A stretch of DNA of 64,000 bases, taken from positions 62,001-126,000 of the forward strand of contig NZ_QEKW01000005.1 of NCBI RefSeq assembly GCF_003096675.1, given 5' to 3'. Numbering within the stretch: the first letter of the stretch is position 1; the number at the start of each line of letters is the position of its first letter. The notes under the pieces were generated by a model that was not told the DNA's origin, did not search any database, and saw only the letters and a list, made by a program, of their open reading frames with translations. The DNA comes from Actinomycetospora cinnamomea. GTDB lineage: Bacteria > Actinomycetota > Actinomycetes > Mycobacteriales > Pseudonocardiaceae. Below, piece by piece: positions 8,267-16,994 of this stretch. Both the position numbers and the translations under genes were made by a program.

Positions 8267-9178
8267 GTGGCCGCACAGATCGACTTCTCGTCCCGCATCG
8301 GCGTCTGGTGGACCAGCGACACCTGGGCGATCCAGGACGCGCAGCAGGTCGCCCGGGACATCGAGGCGATGGGCTACGGCTCGCTGTTCTACGGCGAGGC
8401 CTACGGCAAGGAGACGCTGACCCAGGCCGGGGCGTTCCTCGCCGCCACCGATCGGCTCGTCGTCGGCACCGGCATCGCCAACATCCACGCCCGCGACCCC
8501 ATCGCCGCCGAGAGCGGCGGGCGCACGCTCACCGCGCTGCACCCGGGGCGGTTCGTGCTCGGGCTCGGGGTCAGCCACGCGCCGCTGGTCGAACGCGGGC
8601 GCGGCGGGCGCTACGAGAAGCCGCTGGCCACGATGCGCGACTACCTGCAGCGGATGGCCGCGGTGCCCGAGCAGGTCGAGCCCGGCGCCGGGCGTCCGGC
8701 GCGGCTCGTCGCCGCCCTGGGCCCGAAGATGATCGAGCTGGCGGGGTCGGAGACCGACGGGGTGCACCCCTACCTCGTCACCCCGGAGCAGACCGCCACG
8801 ACCCGCAAGGCGCTGGGCCCGGACAAGTGGGTGGTCTCCGAGCAGGCCGTGGCGGTCGGCGACGACGCCGACGACGCGCTGCGCCGGGCCCACCAGCACC
8901 TCGAGATCTACTCGGGGCTGCCGAACTACCGGAACTCGTGGCTGCGCCACGGCTTCGAGGAGTCCGACCTGGTCCGCGGGGGCTCCGAGCGGCTCGCGAA
9001 GGCGCTGGTCGGCATGGGCGACCTCGACACGGTCGCGGCGTCGGTGACGGCGCACCTCGACGCGGGCGCGGACCACGTGCTGATCCAGGCCCTGGGTGAC
9101 CGGGCGGGCGGGGGACCTATGGCCGACCCCCGCCCGGCGCTGAAGGAGCTGGCGGGCGCGCTCGACCTACGTGCGTGA
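8267..9178 (+). CDS. LLM-class F420-dependent oxidoreductase
   Basis: 303 aa from GTG 8267. TIM-barrel luciferase-like fold: RIGVWWTSDTWAIQDAQQVA at the N-terminus, MGYGSLFYGEAYGKE, VVGTGIANIHARDPIAAESGGRTL and GRFVLGLGVSHAPLVERGRG are the characteristic strand-loop motifs of F420-dependent LLM proteins of the probable TIGR03620 type. The substrate is unknown. A 10-bp gap separates it from the MerR gene and no good ribosome site is seen, so coupling to upstream translation is possible. Oddity: its last two codons and TGA stop (9176-9178) are supplied by the left arm of a 40-bp palindrome, so the native C-terminus may have been altered. Confidence 0.85.
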   Translation: MAAQIDFSSRIGVWWTSDTWAIQDAQQVARDIEAMGYGSLFYGEAYGKETLTQAGAFLAATDRLVVGTGIANIHARDPIAAESGGRTLTALHPGRFVLGLGVSHAPLVERGRGGRYEKPLATMRDYLQRMAAVPEQVEPGAGRPARLVAALGPKMIELAGSETDGVHPYLVTPEQTATTRKALGPDKWVVSEQAVAVGDDADDALRRAHQHLEIYSGLPNYRNSWLRHGFEESDLVRGGSERLAKALVGMGDLDTVAASVTAHLDAGADHVLIQALGDRAGGGPMADPRPALKELAGALDLRA

Positions 9179-9210
9179 TCTTCTGAGCTATAGCTCAGAA
9201 GATCACGCAC
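9171..9210. repeat. 40-bp perfect palindrome, copy 2, between convergent genes
   Basis: 20+20 bp with no mismatch: the left half begins GTGCGTGATC and ends GAGCTA, and the right half is its exact reverse complement. It is 95% identical to copy 1 at 1512-1551. It contains the stop codon of the oxidoreductase gene and ends 3 bp before the stop of the convergent VOC gene, so it can form a strong hairpin in both transcripts. No T-run follows, so terminator function is possible but not shown. Confidence 0.93.
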
Positions 9211-9213
9211 ATG

Positions 9214-9585
9214 TCAGCGGGTGTCGGTGCGGATCGGGTGGCCCGGGGGGATCTCGACGAGGACGATCGCGCGGCCGTCGGGGTCGGCGATCCAGCACTC
9301 GTCGAGCCCCCACGGCTCGCGGCGCGGCTCCCGGGTGATCGTCACCCCGCGTCCGCGGAGCTCGGCCACCGTGTCCGGTAGCGACCGCACCTGCAGCCAC
9401 AGCGCATCGTCGCCGATCGTCACCGCGCCGGCCTTCGACAGCTCCAGGTAGCCCGTGCCGAGGAAGAACACGACGCCGCCGGGGAACTCGCGGGCCACCG
9501 CGAGCCCGAGGACCTCGGCGTAGAACGCGCGGGAGACCTCCCAGTCGCGCGGGCGCACGAGGATGCGGCTCGACAGGATCTCCAC
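9214..9585 (-). CDS. VOC family (glyoxalase/bleomycin-resistance fold) protein
   Basis: 123 aa, one VOC module made of two beta-alpha-beta-beta-beta units. It starts ILSSRILVRPRDWEVSRAFYAEVLGLAVAREFPGG, with VVFFLGTGYLELSK; the second half has LWLQVRSLPDTVAELRGRGVTITREPRREPWGLDECWIADPDGRAIVLVEIP, including the typical DPDG turn and terminal Glu. Metal-binding residues cannot be fixed with confidence. Function is probably a small-molecule binding protein or dioxygenase-like enzyme. It is monocistronic and convergent with the F420 oxidoreductase gene. Confidence 0.8.
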   Translation of the reverse strand: MEILSSRILVRPRDWEVSRAFYAEVLGLAVAREFPGGVVFFLGTGYLELSKAGAVTIGDDALWLQVRSLPDTVAELRGRGVTITREPRREPWGLDECWIADPDGRAIVLVEIPPGHPIRTDTR

Positions 9586-9644
9586 GCCAGGTCCCTCCGT
9601 CCGGGGTCACGATTGACCCGGCGGTCGGCGGGAAGACCCACCGC

Positions 9645-11435
9645 GTGAGTTCTCCCGAGCCCGACCCGCGACGCTGGCGCGCCCTGGCGGTCTGCCTCAT
9701 CGCCGGGTTCATGACGTTGCTCGACGTCAGCATCGTCAACGTCGCCCTGCCCGCCATGCAGCGGGGGGTCGGCGCGTCGTCCGCCGAGCTGTCCTGGGTC
9801 GTCTCCGGCTACGCGCTGACCTTCGGCCTCGTGCTCGTCGCGTCCGGGCGCCTCGGCGACGACCGTGGCCGCAAGAAGATGTTCCTCATCTCGCTGGCGC
9901 TGTTCACGCTGACCAGCGCCGCGGCCGGGATCGCACCGAACGCGGAGACGCTGGTCGCCGCCCGCCTCCTGCAGGGCGCGGCCGGCGGCATGCTGAACCC
10001 GCAGGTCATCGGGTTCATCCAGCAGCTGTTCCAGGGTCGCGAGCGGGGCCGGGCGTTCGGTCTGTTCGGCGCGGCGATCGGCGTCTCCACCGCGATCGGT
10101 CCCCTGCTCGGCGGCCTGCTGCTCGAGTGGGGCGGGGAGGCGGACGGCTGGCGCTGGGTCTTCTACGTCAACGTGCCGATCGGCGTCCTCGCCCTCGTGC
10201 TGGGCGCGCGCCTGCTGCCCCGCGACACCGTCACCGGGGGTGAGCGGCAGCCCCTCGACGCGGTCGGCGCGCTCCTGCTCGGCGGCGCGGTGGTCTCGCT
10301 GATGATCCCGCTCGTGCTCTCCGAGCGGGACCCGGCGAGCGCGCCGTGGTGGTTGCTCGCGGCGTTCGTCGTCCTGCTCGTCGCCTTCGTGTCCTGGGAG
10401 CGCCGCGCCCGCCGCGTCCACGGGCACCCGCTGGTCGACTTCGCGTTGCTGCGCACCCGCAGCTACGCGCTGGGCACCTCCCTGGGCCTGCTCTACTTCG
10501 CCGGCTTCACCGCGATCTTCTTCGTCACCACGCTCTTCCTCCAGACCGGCCGCGGCTACACGCCCCTGCAGGCCGGCCTCGCCCTCACCCCGTTCGCGCT
10601 CGGCTCGGCCGTGTCGTCGGCGATCGGGGGACGGCTCGTGTCGCGGCTGGGCAAGCCGCTGGTGGTGGGCGGCCTCGTCGCCGTCGCGGTCGGGCTGATC
10701 GCGGTCGACATCGTCCTGCGCCTCGACCCGGAGCAGGTCGGCTGGGCGATCGCCGGACCGCTGCTCGTCGCCGGTCTCGGCAGCGGGTTCGTCATCGCGC
10801 CGAACCAGACGCTGGCGCTCGAGGAGGTGCCCGCCCGCGAGGGCGGTACGGCCGCCGGCGTCCTCCAGACCGGGCAGCGCGTCGGGTCGGCGATCGGGAT
10901 CTCCGCGGTCGGCGCCGTGTTCTTCGGCCAGCTCGCGAGTACGGGCGGCGACTGGTCGCGCGCCATCAGCCTCGGCCTGCTCGGCGCCGTCGGCTTCGTC
11001 GTCCTCGCCCTCGTGCTCGGGGTGGTCGACCTGCTCGTCGGGCGACGCCGTCAGCCGTCGCCCGGCGCGGCGCCCGACGCGGAGCCCGACGCTGAGACCG
11101 CCGCTGAGACCGCCGAGGTCGGCGACGCCGACGCCGACGCGACCGACCAGGCGGCGCTCCCGCCGGGGCTCCACGGGCGGGTGACCGACGCGCAGGGCGC
11201 GGCGGTCGGCGGCGCGACGCTGACGCTGGTGGGTCGCGACGGCGACGAGGCCGCCGTGGTGACGACCGGCGACGACGGCGTGTTCCGGCTGGTGCCGCCC
11301 GCGACCGGGACCTACCAGCTGGTCACGCGCGCGGGGGAGCACCGTCCGGACGTGGCGTGGGTGGACGTGTCCACCGGCGGCCGGGTCGTGCGCGACGTCG
11401 TGCTGGCCGGCCCGCAGCGGTCCACCGCGGGTTGA
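9645..11435 (+). CDS. MFS drug-efflux permease (DHA2 type) with a C-terminal carboxypeptidase-regulatory-like domain
   Basis: 596 aa. Residues 1-470 are a 14-TM EmrB/QacA-type permease: WRALAVCLIAGFMTLLDVSIVNVALP in TM1, GRLGDDRGRKKMF between TM2 and TM3, and RLLQGAAGGMLNPQ. An acidic linker of Asp/Glu/Ala repeats follows at about 475-505. The last 85 residues form a beta-sandwich of the CarboxypepD_reg/CnaB kind (LHGRVTDAQGAAVGGATLTL, DGVFRLVPPATGTYQLVTRA). The permease probably uses proton antiport to export amphiphilic compounds. The appended domain is uncommon on MFS proteins, and the sequence does not show which side of the membrane it faces. GTG 9645 is the start. Confidence 0.88.
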   Translation: MSSPEPDPRRWRALAVCLIAGFMTLLDVSIVNVALPAMQRGVGASSAELSWVVSGYALTFGLVLVASGRLGDDRGRKKMFLISLALFTLTSAAAGIAPNAETLVAARLLQGAAGGMLNPQVIGFIQQLFQGRERGRAFGLFGAAIGVSTAIGPLLGGLLLEWGGEADGWRWVFYVNVPIGVLALVLGARLLPRDTVTGGERQPLDAVGALLLGGAVVSLMIPLVLSERDPASAPWWLLAAFVVLLVAFVSWERRARRVHGHPLVDFALLRTRSYALGTSLGLLYFAGFTAIFFVTTLFLQTGRGYTPLQAGLALTPFALGSAVSSAIGGRLVSRLGKPLVVGGLVAVAVGLIAVDIVLRLDPEQVGWAIAGPLLVAGLGSGFVIAPNQTLALEEVPAREGGTAAGVLQTGQRVGSAIGISAVGAVFFGQLASTGGDWSRAISLGLLGAVGFVVLALVLGVVDLLVGRRRQPSPGAAPDAEPDAETAAETAEVGDADADATDQAALPPGLHGRVTDAQGAAVGGATLTLVGRDGDEAAVVTTGDDGVFRLVPPATGTYQLVTRAGEHRPDVAWVDVSTGGRVVRDVVLAGPQRSTAG

Positions 11436-11503
11436 CCCGGACCGCCGCGGGTATTCACCCGTTCGACAGCGTGCCGGCCGCGGCGCGCGGTGAGGAGGCG
11501 GTC

Positions 11504-11677
11504 ATGGCGCAGGAGCACAAGGTCGACAACAAGGTCCAGGAGATGAAGGGCAAGGTCAAGGAGGGCGTCGGCCGGGCCGTCGGCAATGAGCGGCTCGAGG
11601 CCGAGGGCAAGAAGGACCAGACCGTCGGCAACCTCAAGAACGCCGGCGAGAAGGTCAAGGACGCGTTCCGCGACTGA
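11504..11677 (+). CDS. CsbD family stress-response protein
   Basis: 57 aa from ATG 11504 with GAGGAGG at 11492-11498. The whole protein is a CsbD domain: NKVQEMKGKVKEGVGRAVGNERLEAEGKKDQTVGNLKNAGEKVKDAF, hydrophilic and helical, rich in Lys, Glu and Gly. Such proteins are abundant under general stress in many bacteria; the biochemical role is unknown. The gene is monocistronic and followed 13 bp later by a perfect 12-bp stem hairpin. Confidence 0.9.
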   Translation: MAQEHKVDNKVQEMKGKVKEGVGRAVGNERLEAEGKKDQTVGNLKNAGEKVKDAFRD

Positions 11678-11690
11678 GCCGCGGCGTGCC

Positions 11691-11722
11691 GGGGGTCGTC
11701 GGTGTCCGCGCCGACGACCCCC
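11691..11722. terminator. bidirectional hairpin terminator after csbD
   Basis: Arms GGGGGTCGTCGG (11691-11702) and CCGACGACCCCC (11711-11722) pair perfectly over 12 bp with an 8-nt loop. It lies between the convergent csbD and DMT-transporter genes. There is no clear T-run, as is usual for GC-rich actinobacterial terminators. Confidence 0.75.
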
Positions 11723-11730
11723 GCGCGGAG

Positions 11731-12591
11731 CTACAGCCGCTTCAGCGGCGGCGGGGCGACGCCGTCGTCACCGGCCAGCGACGCCTGCGCCGGCGACCGC
11801 GCCAGCAGCACGACGCTGCCCAGGGCGAGCACGAGCCCCAGGACGAACCCCCACATCCAGCCCGGCCGGATGCTGTCGCCCAGCGCCACGAGGCCCAGCA
11901 GGCCCGGCGCCAGGGTCTCCGTGACCGCCAGCACCGCCACCACGGGCCCGACGTGGCCCCGGCCCAGCGCCACGGTGTAGAGCGCGAGCCCCAGCACCGC
12001 GAAGCCGAGCAGCGCCCACACCGCCGGGTCGGCCATCAACTGTTGGGCCATGTCGCCGAGCGAGCCGTGCACGTCGATCAGCCGCACGGCCACCGCGGTT
12101 CCTCCGAACGCCAGCCCGGCGAGGAACGAGACGAGCATCGCCCGCCGGCTGCGGACGGCCACGGGGACGCCGACCGCGACCAGCACCCCGAAGGTCGCCA
12201 GCAGCGCCACCAACGCCCCGGTGGTCGGCACGAGCGGCTCCTCGTCGACGCTGGCGCTCGCCACCAGCAGCGCGAGCCCGACCACGTTCGCCACCGCGGC
12301 GGCGAGGTCGAGCCGGCGCAGCGGGGTGTCGAACACCCAGTGCGACGCCACGACCGTGATGGCCACCTGGCCGGCCACGATCGCCTGCACCGCCACGATC
12401 GGCATGAAGCGCAGCGCCACCACGGTGAGCACCCAGCCGCCGATGTCGAGGGCGAGACCCGAGAGGTACATGGGGTGCAGGACGACCGTCGCGGGCCGGC
12501 TCGCCCGCCGTGCGGCACTGGCCTCGAGCAGGGCGGCGCCGGCGTTGGCCCCCGCCGCGGCCAGCGCGGCGAGGAGCCCCAGGAGGAGCAC
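11731..12591 (-). CDS. DMT/EamA-like multidrug or metabolite transporter
   Basis: 286 aa from GTG 12591; the open frame runs further but the upstream part is low-complexity out-of-gene sequence. About ten hydrophobic helices in two repeats: LLLGLLAALAAAGANAGAALLE, PMYLSGLALDIGGWVLTVVALRFMPIVAVQAIVAGQVAITVV, GFAVLGLALYTVALGRGHVGPVVAVLAVTETLAPGLLGLVALGD. This is the EamA/DMT pattern, with the conserved repeat that places a substrate path between halves. The substrate is not identifiable. It is convergent with csbD and divergent from the PAP2 phosphatase gene. Confidence 0.72.
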   Translation of the reverse strand: MLLLGLLAALAAAGANAGAALLEASAARRASRPATVVLHPMYLSGLALDIGGWVLTVVALRFMPIVAVQAIVAGQVAITVVASHWVFDTPLRRLDLAAAVANVVGLALLVASASVDEEPLVPTTGALVALLATFGVLVAVGVPVAVRSRRAMLVSFLAGLAFGGTAVAVRLIDVHGSLGDMAQQLMADPAVWALLGFAVLGLALYTVALGRGHVGPVVAVLAVTETLAPGLLGLVALGDSIRPGWMWGFVLGLVLALGSVVLLARSPAQASLAGDDGVAPPPLKRL

Positions 12592-12680
12592 GCTCCCAGT
12601 CTGCCTTGGGATGATCGCAGGGGTGGTGCCGCCGGGGATGGGCGCGTCGCCCGCCCGTCCCGCACCCCGCAGGAGGACTC

Positions 12681-13475
12681 GTGGCCCTCGACGCCACCGC
12701 CGTGTCGCTGCTGGTCCTCGGACTGCTCCTCGGGATGGCGGTGCTGGCCGACCGGCTCGCCGGCGGCGCGCTGTCGGCCGTGCCCGGGGCGCTGCGCGAC
12801 ACGGCCGTCGTGGCTGTCCTCGTCGCGGCGGCCGGCGCGGTGTTCGCGCTGGTCGCCACCGATCAGGCCCTCGTCGCCGCCGACTCCCCGGTGCTGTCGT
12901 GGGCGATCGCGCACCGCACACCCGGGCTGACCACGACCGCCGAGGTGGTCTCGCTGGTCGGGGGCACGGTCGGCACGGGCGGGCTCGCCGTGGTCTCGGC
13001 GGTGGTGCTCTTCGCGCGCGGTCACCGCCGCACGGCGGTCGTGTGGGTGGCCGGCGTCGCCGTCGGTGCGCTCACCATCCGCCTCGTCAAGCTGGCCGTG
13101 GAGCGCCCGCGGCCGCCGGAGGTGACGCGACTCGCGGAGGAGACCACCGCCTCGCTGCCGTCGGGGCACGCGCTGATGGCGGCGCTCGGGCTGGGCCTCA
13201 CGGCCGCGGCGGTGAGCGCGCTGAGCGTGGGCACGCCGCGCGCGGGCGCGATCCGCGCGGTCGCGGTCGTGCTGGCCGTCGTCGGCGCCGCCGTCATCGG
13301 CGCCAGCCGCGTCTACCTGGGCGTCCACTGGACCACCGACGTCACCGCCGGCTGGCTGCTCGGTGCCGCCCTGGCCACGACCTGCGTCGCGCTCGCCCGT
13401 GTCCTCGACGCCCGCGCCCGCCTCGGGGACGCCCCTGACCACGAGCCCTCCGCCCGGCTCGGCGACGGTCCCTGA
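12681..13475 (+). CDS. PAP2 superfamily membrane phosphatase
   Basis: 264 aa from GTG 12681, preceded by AGGAGG at 12671-12676. Six hydrophobic segments carry the three PAP2 signature motifs: KLAVERPRP (KX6RP), PSGH in TASLPSGHALMAA, and SRVYLGVHWTTDV (SRX5HX3D). These supply the phosphohistidine mechanism for hydrolysis of lipid phosphates such as phosphatidic acid or undecaprenyl pyrophosphate. Which lipid is used cannot be told from sequence. A Glu/Asp-rich polar tail follows the last helix. Confidence 0.9.
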   Translation: MALDATAVSLLVLGLLLGMAVLADRLAGGALSAVPGALRDTAVVAVLVAAAGAVFALVATDQALVAADSPVLSWAIAHRTPGLTTTAEVVSLVGGTVGTGGLAVVSAVVLFARGHRRTAVVWVAGVAVGALTIRLVKLAVERPRPPEVTRLAEETTASLPSGHALMAALGLGLTAAAVSALSVGTPRAGAIRAVAVVLAVVGAAVIGASRVYLGVHWTTDVTAGWLLGAALATTCVALARVLDARARLGDAPDHEPSARLGDGP

Positions 13476-13620
13476 CGGCACGGGGTCGTCGGTCGGTGAG
13501 CCCTCCACCACCCGAGGGAGTGGTCCGTCCGTCCGGCACCTCACCAACCGGCGCGTGATTGCTCCGTCCGTGATGATCTGCTTAGGCTTTCCTCGTCCGT
13601 TGAGGTGAACGAGGTGAGCC

Positions 13621-14847
13621 GTGGTTGCGGTACCGCTGCTCGTGCTGGGGTCACGCTTCTCCGGCCTCGTGACCGCACTCTTCCTCGCCCACCAGGGCTT
13701 CCCCGTGCACGTCCTCGAACGCGACCGGCCCGAGGACGTCGACGCCGGCCTCGCCGTGCTCACCCCGTCGGCGCTGCGCGAGCTCGCCGTCCTGGGTCTG
13801 GCCGACGCCGTGACCGCCGAGGCGTGGGAGCCGCGGCGCCTCGTGCACGCCGACGCACGGTCGGGCGCGGTCCTGCGCGTCGCCGACCTCGGGCCGGCGG
13901 TGCGCGCACGCTTCGGGCGTCCCTACGTGCTCGTCCCGCACGCCGTGCTGCGGGCGCTGCTGGTCGCCGCGTGCACGGCCGACGAGATGGTCACGGTCGA
14001 GTGGGGCCGCCGGGCCGCCGCCGTGGAGGACCTCGGCGACGCGGTGCTCGTCACCGACGAGGCGGGCGCCTCCTACCGCGCCGAGGCCCTCGTCGGCGCC
14101 GACGGTCCCGGCAGCCGCGTGCGCCCCCACCTTGGCGGCGGCCACGCCGTCTCCGGGCCCTACCTGCTGCACCGGGCCGCGGGGCCGCCCCCGCCCGACG
14201 ACGTGCTGCGGCTGTGGTCGGCGCCGTCGCTGCACGTCACGCAGTCCGCGGTCCCCGACGGCACGGGGCACGTGTCGGTGACCGTGCGCGTCGACGCCCT
14301 CGACGAGGTCCACCGCGAGGGGATGCCCGCGCTGCTGACCCGGCTGCTCGACGGCACCGCGCCGGAGGTCCGCGCCACCGCCGGCCAGGCCGTCGGGACG
14401 CGACCGGTGGCCGTCCACCGCCACCACGCACCCCTGCAGCACGGCACGCGACACCGGATGACGGTGGTCGGCGGCGCGGCGCAGCCGATGCTGCCGCACA
14501 CCGCCCAGGCGGTGGCCCTGGAGGTGCTCGACGCCGCGGCGCTGGGCCGGGCGTTCGACCACGCCGACGGGCGGATCGTGCCCGCGCTCGACGAGTACGC
14601 CCACGTCCGCGCGGCCCCGCGCGCCGCCGTCGCCGCGCGCGCCCACGACTTCGCCATCCTGTGCCACGGCGACGGCCTGCTCCGCCGCATGCGCGACCGG
14701 CTCTGGCGCGCCGACGCGATCGACGCCACCGCCGCGGTGGTCGACGCCACCGGGCGGGGGTCCTCCGGCGGCCCGTCGGCCCCGTCCGGCGGGCGGGCGC
14801 GGGCCCGCGCGGACCCGGCGGACCGGCCCGGGCCGATCGCGGGCTGA
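13621..14847 (+). CDS. FAD-dependent monooxygenase/oxidoreductase of the PHBH fold
   Basis: 408 aa from GTG 13621. N-terminal dinucleotide fold: LLVLGSRFSGLVTALFLAHQGFPVHVLERD, with the first Gly of GxGxxG present as GSRFSG. The mid-domain motif EALVGADGPGSRVRPHL matches the DG motif of flavin monooxygenases. The third motif is degenerate: MTVVGGAAQPMLPHTAQAVALE has Gly-Gly-Ala where GDAAH is usual. A disordered Arg/Pro/Ala tail ends the protein. The altered GD motif leaves monooxygenase activity uncertain, and it may be a non-hydroxylating relative. It starts a codirectional group with the dehalogenase-like and serine hydrolase genes. Confidence 0.72.
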   Translation: MVAVPLLVLGSRFSGLVTALFLAHQGFPVHVLERDRPEDVDAGLAVLTPSALRELAVLGLADAVTAEAWEPRRLVHADARSGAVLRVADLGPAVRARFGRPYVLVPHAVLRALLVAACTADEMVTVEWGRRAAAVEDLGDAVLVTDEAGASYRAEALVGADGPGSRVRPHLGGGHAVSGPYLLHRAAGPPPPDDVLRLWSAPSLHVTQSAVPDGTGHVSVTVRVDALDEVHREGMPALLTRLLDGTAPEVRATAGQAVGTRPVAVHRHHAPLQHGTRHRMTVVGGAAQPMLPHTAQAVALEVLDAAALGRAFDHADGRIVPALDEYAHVRAAPRAAVAARAHDFAILCHGDGLLRRMRDRLWRADAIDATAAVVDATGRGSSGGPSAPSGGRARARADPADRPGPIAG

Positions 14848-14874
14848 GCCCGGTCGCGGGCAGGATGCGGCCGC

Positions 14875-15744
14875 GTGAGCACCCCTGCGCTGACCGCCGA
14901 CACCGCCGCCGTCAACGGGATCCGGCTGCACTTCCGCCGCGGCGGGGAGGGCCCGCCGGTGGTGCTCCTGCACGGCTGGCCGCAGACGGGGCACTGCTGG
15001 CGCCACGTGGCCGGCCCGCTCGCCGCCGACCACACGGTGATCGTCCCCGACCTGCGCGGCTACGGGGCCAGCGACAAGCCCACGAGCGGCTTCGACAAGC
15101 GCACCATGGCCGCGGACATCTCGGCGCTGGTACGCCACCTCGGGTTCGAGCGGACGGCGGTGGTGGGCCACGACCGGGGCGGGCGGGTCGCGCACCGGTG
15201 GGCGCTCGACCGCCCCGACGAGGTCTCGCGGCTCGCCGTCCTCGACATCGCCCCCACCCGCGCGACGTGGCAGCGCATGGACGCCGAGCTCGGCGCCAAG
15301 TACTGGCACTGGCTGTTCCACCTGCAGCCCGACCTGCCCGAGCGGCTCGCCGGCGCCGACGTCGAGGGCTACCTGCGCTACTTCCTCGAGAAGTGGACCT
15401 ACGCCCGCGAGGGCCTCGAGCCGGCCGCAATCGCCGAGTACGTCCGCGCGTTCTCCCAGCCCGGTGCCCTGCGCTGCGGCTTCGACGACTACCGGGCCGA
15501 CGCCGTGGACTCCCGGCACGACGAGGACGACCACGCGGCGGGCCGGCGCGTCGCGCAGCCGCTGCTGGCGCTGTGGGGCGCCGAAGGCGTGATGGGCACG
15601 ACGCTGTCGCTGCTGGACCTGTGGCGCGAGTACGCCGCCGACGTGCGCGGGCGCGCGGTCGAGCGCTGCGGCCACTTCGTGCCCGAGGAGCGGCCCGAGG
15701 AGGTCGTCGACGAGTTGCGGGCGTTCCTCACGGAGGCAGGATGA
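14875..15744 (+). CDS. alpha/beta hydrolase, haloacetate (fluoroacetate) dehalogenase-like
   Basis: 289 aa. Motifs: oxyanion HGWPQT (residues 34-39), PDLRGYGASDKP, nucleophile Asp100 in VVGHDRGGRVAHR with the paired Arg residues, His145-Trp146 in KYWHWLF, and catalytic His267 in CGHFVPEE. The D-R-G-G-R arrangement plus the His-Trp halide-site pair is what distinguishes fluoroacetate dehalogenases from epoxide hydrolases. It would displace halide from 2-haloacids through an aspartyl ester. Biological substrate is inferred only from these motifs. Its stop overlaps the start of the serine hydrolase gene (ATGA). Confidence 0.8.
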   Translation: MSTPALTADTAAVNGIRLHFRRGGEGPPVVLLHGWPQTGHCWRHVAGPLAADHTVIVPDLRGYGASDKPTSGFDKRTMAADISALVRHLGFERTAVVGHDRGGRVAHRWALDRPDEVSRLAVLDIAPTRATWQRMDAELGAKYWHWLFHLQPDLPERLAGADVEGYLRYFLEKWTYAREGLEPAAIAEYVRAFSQPGALRCGFDDYRADAVDSRHDEDDHAAGRRVAQPLLALWGAEGVMGTTLSLLDLWREYAADVRGRAVERCGHFVPEERPEEVVDELRAFLTEAG

Positions 15745-16994
15745 GGGTGATGAGCAGCCCCCTGAAGGTCGACGCCGATCCCGAGGAGCTGGGTTTCGAC
15801 CCGGCGCGCCTGGCCCGCATCGACCACCACTTCGCCCGCTACGTCGACGACGGCCGCCTCGCCGGCTGGCACACCGTGGTGGCCCGGGACGGCCGGGTCG
15901 TGCACTCGTCGGTGGCCGGGTACCGCGACGCGGAGGCCGGCCTGCCGGTCACCGACGACACCCGCTGGCGCATCTACTCGATGACCAAGCCGATCACCTC
16001 GGTGGCGGCGATGATCCTGTGGGAGCAGGGCCGGTTCGAGCTCACCGACCCGATCAGCCGCTGGCTGCCGGAGTTCGCCGAGCCCCGGGTCTACGTCAAG
16101 GGCTCGTCCACCAAGCCGCTGCTCGAGGCCGCGACCGAGCCGATCCGCGTCTGGCACCTGCTGACCCACACCGCCGGGCTGACCTACGGCTTCCACCACG
16201 CCCACCCCGTCGACGAGCTCTACCGGGCCGCGGGGTTCGAGTGGGCGGCCCCGGCCGGGATCGACCTCGCCGGCTGCGTCGAGGCCTGGGCACGCATGCC
16301 GCTGGTCTTCCAGCCCGGCACGGAGTGGAACTACAGCCACGCCACCGACGTCCTGGGCCGGCTGATCGAGGTCGTCTCGGGTCAGCGCCTCGACGCGTTC
16401 CTCGACGAGCACGTGCTCGGCCCGCTCGGGATGACCGCCACCCGGTTCGTCGTCGACGACCCCGACCGGCTCGCGACCCTCTACGTCGCCAACCCGGCCA
16501 CGGGCCGCTACCTCAGCGCCGAGGCCGCCGGCATGGGCTCGATGGGCCGGGACGCGCTGGAGGACACGTGGCTCTCCGGCGGCGGCGGGCTGGTGTCGAC
16601 CGCGGCGGACTACCACCGGTTCACGCAGATGCTGCTCGGTCGGGGCGAGGTCGACGGCGTGCGCATCCTCGGCAGCCGCACCGTCGACTACATGGCGCAG
16701 AACCACCTGCCCGGCGGCGCCGACCTCGAGCAGGTCGGCCGGCCCCTGTTCGCGGAGATGCCGTTCCACGGGGTCGGCTTCGGGCTCGGCGTCGCGACGG
16801 TGATCGACCCCGTCCGGTACCGCACGGTGTCCAGCCGCGGCGAGCTCTCGTGGGGCGGCGCGGCGAGCACGGCCTTCTGGGTCGATCCCGCCGAGCGCAT
16901 CACCGCGATGTTCTTCACCCAGTTGCTGCCCTCGAGCGCCCACCCGATCCGCACGCAGCTGCGCGGGCTCGTGTACCAGGCCCTCGTCGACTGA
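15741..16994 (+). CDS. serine hydrolase of the beta-lactamase (class C/EstB) family
   Basis: 417 aa. Residue Ser80 and Lys83 form the S-x-x-K motif in RIYSMTKPITSVAAMI; Tyr198 lies in WNYSHATDVLGRLIEVVSG, the Y-x-N-type motif with His in place of Asn; a late HGVGFGLGV and SWGGAASTAFWVDP correspond to the KTG-equivalent Trp-Gly-Gly motif of esterase-type members. There is no signal peptide, so a cytoplasmic esterase or amidase is likelier than a true beta-lactamase. The ATG at 15741 overlaps the previous stop, with GGAGG at 15732-15736. It may act with the upstream hydrolase on a shared ester substrate (inference). Confidence 0.85.
   Translation: MRVMSSPLKVDADPEELGFDPARLARIDHHFARYVDDGRLAGWHTVVARDGRVVHSSVAGYRDAEAGLPVTDDTRWRIYSMTKPITSVAAMILWEQGRFELTDPISRWLPEFAEPRVYVKGSSTKPLLEAATEPIRVWHLLTHTAGLTYGFHHAHPVDELYRAAGFEWAAPAGIDLAGCVEAWARMPLVFQPGTEWNYSHATDVLGRLIEVVSGQRLDAFLDEHVLGPLGMTATRFVVDDPDRLATLYVANPATGRYLSAEAAGMGSMGRDALEDTWLSGGGGLVSTAADYHRFTQMLLGRGEVDGVRILGSRTVDYMAQNHLPGGADLEQVGRPLFAEMPFHGVGFGLGVATVIDPVRYRTVSSRGELSWGGAASTAFWVDPAERITAMFFTQLLPSSAHPIRTQLRGLVYQALVD

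Noticed and set aside
15741-16994. Antibiotic-resistance beta-lactamase
   Set aside because: No signal peptide, the Tyr motif is Y-S-H and the KTG box is replaced by an esterase-like motif, so an esterase-type serine hydrolase is more likely.
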